From contig JAZBPA010000408.1 of assembly GCA_036351435.1 (NCBI GenBank), positions 1 to 16,091 of the forward strand: DNA of 16,091 bases. Reading direction: 5' to 3'. Below, one piece after another: positions 7,482 to 14,487 of this stretch. The DNA comes from JAAUQA01 sp036351435. Its GTDB lineage: Bacteria; Pseudomonadota; Gammaproteobacteria; Competibacterales; Competibacteraceae. The notes under the pieces are model-generated. The model ran no database searches, was not told the origin of the DNA, and saw only the letters and a list, made by a program, of their open reading frames with translations. Position numbers and translations under genes: made by a program. Each line of letters starts with the position of its first letter. Within the stretch, counting starts at the first letter, position 1.

Positions 7482-7876
7482 GTGATTGATATATTAAAAT
7501 TAAACTGTCTTGACTAGTTGTGATACATGATGATGGGGAATGGATGCTGTCTACCGTCCTGTTTGAAGGGCTTAAGTACATAAATTTTCACAATGTAACC
7601 GTAGCTCTTGGTGAGGGTAATTGCCATAATAGTACAAAATGGTAAGTAAATTGCTGCATTAACTATCAATTTAAAATCGAAAACTGCGCTGAGACGCAAA
7701 GACTGTTGTTATCAGTCAAGGTTGGCAAGATGGTCAAGGCCACTAAATTTCAAGCACATAACTAAACACGGCAAAACAGTTCTTATGAAGTTATCTTCCT
7801 TGAATCAGTGCGTTATATGGCTTACCTGGGGAGCCCTGGCCAGGCGAGGTCAATCCTTGAGGGGGTGGAGTGCTGC
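7482..7876. other. AT-rich intergenic leader before the pil chemosensory cluster
   Basis: These 395 bases have no convincing gene and should contain the promoter and leader of the pil cluster, though I cannot pick a strong promoter. Visible structure includes GACGCAAAG (7693-7701), a 9-mer that is also the core of c-di-GMP-I (GEMM) riboswitches, with a GAAA shortly before it. A hairpin GACTG-TTGTTAT-CAGTC follows (7701-7717). A distant pairing TTGCCA (7621-7626) with TGGCAA (7723-7728) would enclose all of this. A direct repeat GTCAAGG occurs at 7715 and 7733. The 5' half of the riboswitch consensus (GGGCAAACC) is not seen, so this is not called a riboswitch. A reading frame continues upstream of the pilG-like start to GTG 7808, but it lacks a ribosome site. 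Confidence 0.5.
7861..7870 (+). promoter_or_regulatory. Ribosome binding site deciding the pilG-like start
   Basis: GGGGGTGGAG sits six bases before ATG 7877, an ideal distance. The upstream alternative, GTG 7808, has nothing comparable ahead of it, so 7877 is chosen. Confidence 0.7.
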
Positions 7877-8737
7877 ATGAATAGCAAAAACACGTATGCG
7901 GTCGCCATGATTGGTATTCCAGACAATGAACGGCACGTATTGACAAATATTTTCAAGCTATCCCTGTACCGCGCACATTCCTATAAGTTGGCAACGACTG
8001 ACGACCCAATGGAAATATTGGTGGTTGATGCGGATGATCCCAAGGCTATGGCTGAATGGCGTACCTTTCGCAGCGATGGCACTACGCAGCCCGCGTTTGG
8101 CCAAAATATCAAACCAAAAATACCTACAGTCATGGTGACAAAGGAGAAGTTGTCGGATTCTTTACCGTATTATATTCGCAGACCATTTGTAGCCACCCGT
8201 GTTTTAGGGGTATTAGATCAGTTGGTGTCCAAGGAGTTGAGCGTTACCAGAGAAAGAGTGATTGGTGAAACTCCTCCTCCAAAGCCGGTTATGCCAACCC
8301 CTGTAACGCAGGAGCCGGTGCCTCAGGAACCACCTAAAACTCCACCTCCCGTCGTAGAGGAGCCACCCGCGTTTAAGGCGCTAATTGTGGACGACAGCCG
8401 GCCGGTGCGAAAACAAATTGAATTGGAACTTAAGCTGTTTGGTATTCAGGTAGATAGCGCGGAAAGCGGTGAACAGGCTTTCGATTTGCTAGATCAGAAA
8501 ACCTATAATCTTATTTTCCTGGACGTGGTACTGCCAGGTATTGATGGGTATCAGATTTGTAAGACCATTAAGCGGGATAAAACGAGAAAGAAAACGCCTA
8601 TCGTCATGCTGACCGGAAAATCGTCGCCATTTGACCGAGTGAAAGGCGCATTGGCAGGATGTGACACCTATTTGACCAAGCCGGTTAAACAGGCTTCTTT
8701 CCAAAAAGTCGTCAAAAAATACCTAGATAAAAAATAA
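7877..8737 (+). CDS. pilG: PilG-like response regulator with an extra N-terminal receiver-like domain
   Basis: The C-terminal part (about residues 165-286) is a full receiver domain: acidic pair D172-D173 in IVDDSR, phospho-acceptor D216 in IFLDVVLPGIDGY, T246 in VMLTGK and K268 in YLTKPV. The segment FDRVKGALAGCDTYLTKPV closely resembles Pseudomonas PilG, which promotes pilus extension through PilB and FimX. Ahead of it lies a proline-rich linker (about 132-165, with some 15 prolines). The N-terminal domain (about 8-125) has receiver-like spacing (ILVVDADDP, IPTVMVT, YIRRPF) but is degenerate, with R where the lysine should be. Pseudomonas PilG is only 135 residues, so this is an extended form. 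The gene name is by position in a pilG-H-I-J order plus the C-terminal match. No output DNA-binding domain is present. pilH follows after 75 bases. Confidence 0.8.
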   Translation: MNSKNTYAVAMIGIPDNERHVLTNIFKLSLYRAHSYKLATTDDPMEILVVDADDPKAMAEWRTFRSDGTTQPAFGQNIKPKIPTVMVTKEKLSDSLPYYIRRPFVATRVLGVLDQLVSKELSVTRERVIGETPPPKPVMPTPVTQEPVPQEPPKTPPPVVEEPPAFKALIVDDSRPVRKQIELELKLFGIQVDSAESGEQAFDLLDQKTYNLIFLDVVLPGIDGYQICKTIKRDKTRKKTPIVMLTGKSSPFDRVKGALAGCDTYLTKPVKQASFQKVVKKYLDKK

Positions 8738-8812
8738 TAGTTGAACCGCTTTAAAACAACTTAATTATTGCGATGATGTTTATCGCAAAATTCAATCCTG
8801 AGGGTAACAGAA

Positions 8813-9178
8813 ATGCCGATTAGTAAAGTGCTCGTAGTGGATGATTCTCCTGCCGATCTGGCCAACATCAAAAATATTGTTACGGAAGCAGGCTGTATGG
8901 TCGTTACAGCAGCTAGTGGACAAGAAGCTATAGATAAGGCCAAGTCCGAAAAGCCGGAGCTTATTTTTATGGATATCATCATGCCGGAGATGGATGGTTA
9001 TGCTACCTGTCGCACGCTAGGCCAGGACGATACAACAAAAGATATACCCGTTGTTTTTGTAACCAGCAAAAACCAGAAAGCCGATCGGATTTGGGCGCAG
9101 ATGCAAGGCGGTAAAGCTTTTGTCAACAAGCCCTACTCACCGGATGAGATCGTAGATCAACTGAAGGCTTTCAGCTAG
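8813..9178 (+). CDS. pilH: Twitching motility response regulator PilH
   Basis: This is a stand-alone receiver of 121 residues, as in Pseudomonas PilH. It has the acidic pair D10-D11 in VVDDSP, phospho-acceptor D54 in FMDIIMPEMDGY, VTSK at the conserved threonine/serine position, and K106 in VNKPY. The block VTSKNQKADRIWAQMQGGKA is characteristic of PilH, where a W follows the helix that in other CheY proteins carries different residues. PilH opposes PilG or drains phosphate from the kinase, affecting pilus retraction. The start is ATG 8813, with GAGGG about ten bases upstream. The gene after it is the CheW-like pilI, 123 bases on. That gap contains an open frame lacking a start codon. Confidence 0.92.
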   Translation: MPISKVLVVDDSPADLANIKNIVTEAGCMVVTAASGQEAIDKAKSEKPELIFMDIIMPEMDGYATCRTLGQDDTTKDIPVVFVTSKNQKADRIWAQMQGGKAFVNKPYSPDEIVDQLKAFS

Positions 9179-9301
9179 AGGACATTGAATGGCTTGGTTT
9201 TCTCGAATGTGATGAGCAATTGATCTTGGACGAGTTGAGCGACAATCCTCAATGGGAAGACCCTAATAATCAATCATGAATCACAATAAGGTATACACTT
9301 A

Positions 9302-9841
9302 ATGGTTAATGGTCGTGATAAATGGTTAAATCCCAGTGCTGCTTTGACTCGTTTCAATCCGCCGGAAGGCGCTGTCACCGCCATTCAGGCAGCCGAACGC
9401 AAACAGCGATCTCGCTATGGTTTTCTAGTGAGTGACATTGGGTTATTGATCCACCAAGATACGACGAGTGAGGTGATTGAGCAAATCCCTGTTTACCCCA
9501 TTCCGCATATGCCTTCTTGGTTGCCGGGGTTGATCAATCTGCGTGGCAATTTAATCCCAGTATTCGACCTAAAACTGTTTTTGGGTTTAGAGCAGCACGA
9601 TGAGCAACAGAAGCAATGGTTGCTCATTCTAGGCACAGACGATCAAGCGGTTAGCTTATTTTGCGATGGATTACCAAGGATCGTCGATACCACTCACCCC
9701 CTAGGAAGATTGCCCCCCTTGCCAACGGCTTTGCGCCCTCATGCCGTAAGGGCTTATGCTTACGAAGGGATTATTTGGTCAGAATTCGACCATGAGCATT
9801 TTTTTAAATCCGCATCCGCGCAAATTGCGAGTACAGCCTGA
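9302..9841 (+). CDS. pilI: CheW-like coupling protein PilI
   Basis: This 179-residue single CheW-domain protein has the same length class as Pseudomonas PilI (178). It should link the receptor PilJ to the kinase ChpA beneath the inner membrane. The CheW pattern is visible: GFLVSDIGLLIHQDTTSEV for the first strands, then IPVYPIPHMPSWLPGLINLR containing the conserved P-x-W-x-x-G-x-x-N-x-R-G, followed by GNLIPVFDLKLFLG. The C-terminal half (LLILGTDDQAVSLFCDGLPR, then the linker RLPPLPTALRPH) also resembles PilI. About 45 polar residues precede the domain. The start is ATG 9302, with AAGG 12 bases ahead, a rather weak ribosome site. A 120-base gap with a palindrome separates it from the binding-protein genes. 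Confidence 0.87.
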   Translation: MVNGRDKWLNPSAALTRFNPPEGAVTAIQAAERKQRSRYGFLVSDIGLLIHQDTTSEVIEQIPVYPIPHMPSWLPGLINLRGNLIPVFDLKLFLGLEQHDEQQKQWLLILGTDDQAVSLFCDGLPRIVDTTHPLGRLPPLPTALRPHAVRAYAYEGIIWSEFDHEHFFKSASAQIASTA

Positions 9842-9879
9842 GTGACAACTTAAAGAAGGTGCGGCTTTTTTAAGTAGTA

Positions 9880-9899
9880 TATGCTAATTAATTGGCATA
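9880..9899. promoter_or_regulatory. Near-perfect 20-base palindrome, candidate operator
   Basis: The left half TATGCTAATT and the right half AATTGGCATA are inverted copies matching at 9 of 10 positions. The dyad lies between pilI and the first binding-protein gene, about 60 bases before its start codon, where a dimeric regulator could act on a promoter for the binding proteins. I did not find the same palindrome elsewhere in the window. The rest of the 120-base gap shows AT-rich sequence and no gene. Confidence 0.4.
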
Positions 9900-9948
9900 C
9901 CGAAGCGAGCTTTTATTACTAAAGCACAAAAACTGCTCGTTATATATT

Positions 9949-9955
9949 GGGGAGA
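9949..9955 (+). promoter_or_regulatory. Ribosome binding site deciding the first binding-protein start
   Basis: GGGGAGA ends six bases before ATG 9962. It overlaps the TTG at 9947 that opens the longer frame, which makes ATG 9962 the better start. Confidence 0.7.
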
Positions 9956-9961
9956 ATTAAG

Positions 9962-11236
9962 ATGAATATGCTACTTGATCGTAATGGCTCTGCTGGTTTT
10001 AAGAGCAGTTTTATAGCTTTAAAAAACGTACTGAAAGGTTGTTGGTATTGTTTGCTGATTATTGCCATCAATTCAAGTTTAGCGCAGGAAGGGGTTACGG
10101 ATAAAACAATACGCATCGGTGGCGTAATGGATCTAGAAGGTGCATCAAGCGGCTTGGGTCAGGGCATGAAGGCTGGTATCGAAGCGGCTTTTAAAGGCGA
10201 AAAAGTTCAAAATCGAGAGATCGAATTCTTGACTCTCAATGACTCCTACCAGCCGGAAAAGACGATTGAGGCAGTTCAACAACTCATTGATCAGGGCATT
10301 TTCCTGATGCTCGGAAACGTGGGCACACCGACCGCCCGAGTTGCTTTGCCAATCCTGGCTGAGAATAAAGTGCCCGCTGTGGGGTTTTTTACCGGTGCCG
10401 GTTTACTGCGACCTGGAGTCGGTGATGTTATTAACTATCGGGCCAGTTATGCTCAGGAAATCGCCAGCTTGATCAAAGCAGCCTTAGCTGCAGGGGTAAA
10501 GCCGGCAGAAGTTTGTGCGCTTGTGCAAAACGACTCTTATGGTATGGCCGGTGTACAGGGTCTACAAGCCGCCTTGACAGGGAATCCAGAAGCTGAATCC
10601 ACAATCGAGCAACTAGCGCAGATTCTGAACATGGAAGGGGAAGAGCCAGCCCGAAATGGAGTGGGACCTGTTGGCGTGTACCGGCGCAACACCCTGTACG
10701 CTAAAGAAGGGTATAAGTCACTTAAACAATGGGAGGAAACTTCTGGTGCTCCCTGCCGCTTAGTGGTGACGGTAGGTACCTACGTTCCGGTAGCCAATTT
10801 TATTGGTTACGCTCGCTATAAAAATGAAAACTGGGTTTTTAGTGCAGTGTCCTTTACCGGGGCTGAGAGCTTTAGGAAAGAGTTAATTCAGTATGGTGTT
10901 ACGGATAAGATTCTTATGACTCAAGTCGTACCAGAGTTGGGTTCTGAACTACCGATAGTTCAGAATGCTCGAAAAGCACTCGGCGACCAGTTAGATTATG
11001 TTTCTTTGGAAGGCTATATTGCCGGCAAACTGGTTTTGCGAATCATGAGTGAAATTGATGGTGAACTGACGCGAAGTAACTTTTTAAAAGCAGCACAAGG
11101 AAAAACATTTGATTTGGGTGGCCTGCAATTAGATTTTGTCGATGATAATCAAGCTTCGGATTTCGTGTTGCTCACTGATTTGCGTGGTGATCGTTATGAT
11201 GTTATCGATCCCGAATATTTAGAACAATTATTTTAG
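9962..11236 (+). CDS. Periplasmic type I ligand-binding protein (ABC-type substrate-binding, Peripla_BP_6-like), copy 1
   Basis: The product is 424 residues with a long positively charged N-region and a hydrophobic stretch (CWYCLLIIAINSSLA, about residues 26-40), cleaved probably after SLA before QEGVTD. The mature protein has the layout of branched-chain amino acid or urea-type binding proteins. TIRIGG forms the first strand, LNDSYQPEKTIEAVQQLI the next helix region, IFLMLGNVGTPTARVALPIL the P-loop-like ligand site, VPAVGFFTGAGLL follows, and VCALVQNDSYGMAG is the hinge strand. Two cysteines, C185 and C265, are shared with copy 2 at the same spacing of 80. No permease or ATPase gene is adjacent. 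Its position between pilI and pilJ suggests a receptor role rather than uptake (inference). The ligand is unknown. Confidence 0.87.
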   Translation: MNMLLDRNGSAGFKSSFIALKNVLKGCWYCLLIIAINSSLAQEGVTDKTIRIGGVMDLEGASSGLGQGMKAGIEAAFKGEKVQNREIEFLTLNDSYQPEKTIEAVQQLIDQGIFLMLGNVGTPTARVALPILAENKVPAVGFFTGAGLLRPGVGDVINYRASYAQEIASLIKAALAAGVKPAEVCALVQNDSYGMAGVQGLQAALTGNPEAESTIEQLAQILNMEGEEPARNGVGPVGVYRRNTLYAKEGYKSLKQWEETSGAPCRLVVTVGTYVPVANFIGYARYKNENWVFSAVSFTGAESFRKELIQYGVTDKILMTQVVPELGSELPIVQNARKALGDQLDYVSLEGYIAGKLVLRIMSEIDGELTRSNFLKAAQGKTFDLGGLQLDFVDDNQASDFVLLTDLRGDRYDVIDPEYLEQLF

Positions 11237-11248
11237 GAGATGATCAGT

Positions 11249-12514
11249 ATGCTCAATCTAATCAATAATAAGATCGTACTCCAGAGTCATCAAAAGAAAA
11301 TGCTGAAACTGTGTTATCACATTCCATTTCTATTAATTTTCTTGCCGTTGATTGCTATAGCCGAGGACGGCGTTACCGATACCGTGATTCGTATTGGTAG
11401 CACTCAGCCCTTGAAAGGCGATCTCAGCCCGATAGGCCAGGGAATGAAGCTCGGGATGGATGCGGGATTCAAAAATGCTGAGATCCGAGGACGTAGTATT
11501 GAGTTGGTTGTGCTTAATGACTCCTATAACCCTGCAACCACCGTGGAAGCGGCAGGGCAATTGATTGAACAAGGTATATTTTTGATGCTTGGTAGCACAG
11601 GTTCGCAGACGATGAAAGCTGTGTTGCCGCTGTTGGCGGAACATCAGGTTCCAGCGGTTGGCTTTTATACCGGTGCAGGCTTCGAAGGGCCGGGCGAAGT
11701 GTTGAACTTTCGCGCCTCCTACGTGCAGGAAGTAGTTACTGCTGTAAATTCTGCTTTAGCGGCTGGGGTTCAGCCGACAGAAGTTTGTGCTTATGTACAA
11801 AACGATGCTTACGGTATGGCCGGTTTGGCTGGTGTCAAACAGGCATTGGATCAGCAGGATGGGACGGAGGAGGTGGTCGCTATCTTGGATCAGATTCTCA
11901 ACATGGCAGGAGATGATCCAAAACGAAATAATCTGGGCCCCGTCGGGGTCAATCAGCGTGGCACTCTAACCGCGCGCAGTGGCTATATGTCGCTCAAGGA
12001 GTGGGAGAAAAAAGCCGGCACCTCCTGTCGTTTTGTGGTAACTGTGCTAAATACCCTCTCGACGGTCCAATTTATTGGCTACGCCAATCAATTAAAAGGC
12101 GAAGAATGGGTATTTAGCGTTCCTTCACCTGCGGTAGGGGAGGTATTGCTTCAAGGCTTAGGTGAACAAAAGGTAAACGACAAAGTTATTGCCACAGGAG
12201 TGTTACCTGTGGCAAATACTGATTTGCCCATCGTACAACAAGCCCGGCAAGCATTGGGTTCGAATTTCAATGCGTTCTCGCTTGAGGGTTATGCCGTCAG
12301 CCAAATGGTCTTGGCTATTTTAAATAATATTCAAGGTGATCTAACACGAGCGAACTTCCTCCAAGCTGCGCGTAGCCAACCCTATGATCTTGGGGGTGTC
12401 AGTGTTGATTTTACTACAGATAATCAAGGCTCCAACTTTGTGCAATTAACCACGCTTAAGGAAGGCGGTTTTATCCCTATCACGCCAACGAATCTAAATG
12501 CCATGTTCCAGTAA
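11249..12514 (+). CDS. Periplasmic type I ligand-binding protein, copy 2
   Basis: This is a paralogue of the preceding gene, about half identical by eye over its whole length. Shared blocks include GQGMK, LNDSY, QGIFLMLG, VPAVGF, TGAG, RASY, EVCA, VQND, YGMAG and RFVVTV (RLVVTV in copy 1). Start choice: GGAG at 11236-11239 overlaps the previous stop codon and is nine bases from ATG 11249. ATG 11240 would leave no spacing. The product has 421 residues with a signal peptide whose hydrophobic core (IPFLLIFLPLIAIA) ends before EDGVTD. Cysteines C180 and C260 match copy 1. The loop after the conserved RFVVTV strand differs (LNTLSTVQ against GTYVPVAN), hinting at a different ligand. The twelve-base junction makes the pair one operon, followed after 106 bases by pilJ. 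Confidence 0.87.
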   Translation: MLNLINNKIVLQSHQKKMLKLCYHIPFLLIFLPLIAIAEDGVTDTVIRIGSTQPLKGDLSPIGQGMKLGMDAGFKNAEIRGRSIELVVLNDSYNPATTVEAAGQLIEQGIFLMLGSTGSQTMKAVLPLLAEHQVPAVGFYTGAGFEGPGEVLNFRASYVQEVVTAVNSALAAGVQPTEVCAYVQNDAYGMAGLAGVKQALDQQDGTEEVVAILDQILNMAGDDPKRNNLGPVGVNQRGTLTARSGYMSLKEWEKKAGTSCRFVVTVLNTLSTVQFIGYANQLKGEEWVFSVPSPAVGEVLLQGLGEQKVNDKVIATGVLPVANTDLPIVQQARQALGSNFNAFSLEGYAVSQMVLAILNNIQGDLTRANFLQAARSQPYDLGGVSVDFTTDNQGSNFVQLTTLKEGGFIPITPTNLNAMFQ

Positions 12515-12620
12515 CAACTAATGCAGGCTCCGCCCGGCACTTTTCCACCAAAGAGCCGGTTCAAACGAAATGTGAATAACTCGATGATGTTTTTAGTTCA
12601 GTCATGAGGCAAAGATTAAG

Positions 12621-14426
12621 ATGCGTAACCTAAAGATCGGCACACGCCTATTCATTCTGATTTTTATCCAGTTGGTTATCCTGGTTATCCTCAGTTTGAA
12701 TGGGTATATCAGTCTGAATGTCGCCAACACTTCCTTGGAAACCCTGAACCAGACGGTTGAAGATCAGGCCGCTTTGAATCGGTTATCGAATACGATCCGT
12801 GCAGACTTGCTGGATACAGTAAACCGAATGAATCTGGGTACGATCACTTGGGAAGATGCTGCTGAGAATTTGCGCCAAGCTAACAGCACTTTCGAGAGTG
12901 GGTGGCAAAGTTACCTGGATAACTTCACACCCACGCAACAGGAAACTATCCAGGAAGAGTATCAAGCTGGTTTAACTGGTGTTCGCGAAGTCTTCACCGA
13001 ATTAGAGTCTTTGTTTGATGAACGCGATCGTACTCGCCTCGCGTTATTCTTAGCAAATGACTTGAACGATTTGACTGAACCCTTTTTCACTCAACTCAGT
13101 ACCGACGTTGAGCAAGCGCAAACGGAATCACTGCAAACCTTTGAACAAGCACAGTCAACTAGCGGTAACTTCTTAATCATCATGTTGATATTGGCCGTTG
13201 CTGGTATCGGGTTTGCTGCGTTGGTAGGATCAATGATTTACAACTCTATCTCAGATCCATTGCAGCGTTTGACTGATACTGTTGAAGGCTTGGCTGGCGG
13301 TGATTTTAATATTCGTTCCGACCTGGAAGGCAATGATGAGTTGGCCGAACTGGGGCAGGCATTTGATCAGTTGCTTCAGCAACGCTTGGTTACGTTGGTG
13401 CAGGCGGAACGCGAAAATGAAATCTTAAACGATTCCATCATCGCCCTGTTGCAAGCGGTGTCCCAGTTGAGTCAAAGAGACCTAACGGTCAGAGTACCGG
13501 TGACTGAGGACGTGACGGGACCTGTGGCGGACGCTTTGAATCTGTTAACTAGTGAGACAGCATCAGTGTTAGCTGATGTGACCCATATCTCTGAAGAAGT
13601 TGCTACCGCTTCCGACAAAGTAAAAAATCAATCAGACATGGTCATCGACGTGGCCACAGCTGAACGCGAAGAAGTCGAAAGAACTGCTACGGAACTGGCG
13701 GAGGCATCTGCTGAGATGAACCGCATCGCTGAGCTGGCGCAGGCCTGCGACACGGCTGCTGATAATGCGATTCAGACGACGCGGGCCGCACTGGAGACTG
13801 TGAATAATACGGTTGCCGGTATTAATAACACTCGTGACACGATTCGCGAAACGGAAAAACGTATCAAGCGATTGGGTGAACGTTCCCAGGAAATTAGCAG
13901 CGTGGTGAACATTATTAATACCATCGCTGAACGTACCCATATTCTCGCACTGAATGCCAGTATGCACGCTGCCTCGGCCGGTGAAGCAGGACGCGGGTTC
14001 GCGGTTGTGGCCGACGAAGTGCAACGTCTGGCCCAAAACTCTCGTGAAGCAACCTCACAAATCGCTACTCTGGTCAGCAATATCCAGACCGAAACGGCCG
14101 ATACCGTGACCGCGATGAATCAAGCCATCAGCCAGGTTGTGGACGGTAGCCGCTTGGCTGAGCAAGCGGGTGAGCAGATGCGCAAGACCCAAGAAACGAC
14201 TGCCGACTTGGTGGCTGTGGTACAACAGATCGCCAGTCGTTCTCAAGAACAGGCAAAAACCAGTACCGGCTTGTTGGAACGTGCCCGCCAGATTCAAGAA
14301 AGTACCCGCCAAACCAGCCAACAATTGCAGGAACAGACAGTACAAACCAACAACTTGGTGGGGTATGCAAGGAACTTGTTGAGCTCTGTGCGGTTATTCA
14401 AGTTGCCTGCAGAGGAAGCTAGCTAG
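12621..14426 (+). CDS. pilJ: Methyl-accepting chemotaxis protein of the PilJ type
   Basis: This 601-residue transmembrane receptor has a first membrane helix at about residues 10-30 (LFILIFIQLVILVILSL). The periplasmic part (about 31-182) is largely helical and polar, resembling one four-helix bundle. The second membrane helix is at about 184-206 (FLIIMLILAVAGIGFAALVG). A HAMP domain follows (about 208-260, with SDPLQRLTDTVEGLAGGDF). The signalling hairpin is centred on residues 441-475: ILALNASMHAASAGEAGRGF then AVVADEVQRLAQNS. It should pass ligand signals through PilI to ChpA. Pseudomonas PilJ is 682 residues with a larger periplasmic part, so this receptor is shorter. There is no C-terminal NWETF-like pentapeptide; it ends KLPAEEAS. 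The start is ATG 12621, with GAGG 11 bases ahead. The PilJ name rests on the cluster position and the hairpin. Confidence 0.88.
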   Translation: MRNLKIGTRLFILIFIQLVILVILSLNGYISLNVANTSLETLNQTVEDQAALNRLSNTIRADLLDTVNRMNLGTITWEDAAENLRQANSTFESGWQSYLDNFTPTQQETIQEEYQAGLTGVREVFTELESLFDERDRTRLALFLANDLNDLTEPFFTQLSTDVEQAQTESLQTFEQAQSTSGNFLIIMLILAVAGIGFAALVGSMIYNSISDPLQRLTDTVEGLAGGDFNIRSDLEGNDELAELGQAFDQLLQQRLVTLVQAERENEILNDSIIALLQAVSQLSQRDLTVRVPVTEDVTGPVADALNLLTSETASVLADVTHISEEVATASDKVKNQSDMVIDVATAEREEVERTATELAEASAEMNRIAELAQACDTAADNAIQTTRAALETVNNTVAGINNTRDTIRETEKRIKRLGERSQEISSVVNIINTIAERTHILALNASMHAASAGEAGRGFAVVADEVQRLAQNSREATSQIATLVSNIQTETADTVTAMNQAISQVVDGSRLAEQAGEQMRKTQETTADLVAVVQQIASRSQEQAKTSTGLLERARQIQESTRQTSQQLQEQTVQTNNLVGYARNLLSSVRLFKLPAEEAS

Positions 14427-14487
14427 CCGCAGGGTTAAGCGCGTTTCCGCCGCTAGGTATTTAGTTGTTCGCCAGGAGTTTGTGAAA

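Noticed and set aside
7514..7699. Minus-strand 61-residue frame in the gap before the pil cluster
   Set aside because: It relies on a TTG start, has no ribosome site and resembles no family I know; the region is AT-rich and looks non-coding.
7808..7876. Longer start (GTG 7808) for the pilG-like gene
   Set aside because: No ribosome site precedes it, while ATG 7877 has a strong one at ideal spacing; the extra 23 residues do not resemble a domain start.
12524..12560. GGCTC/GAGCC and CCGGC/GCCGG pairings between the second binding protein and pilJ as a terminator
   Set aside because: The stems are five pairs with long loops, mutually exclusive, and lack a T-tract.
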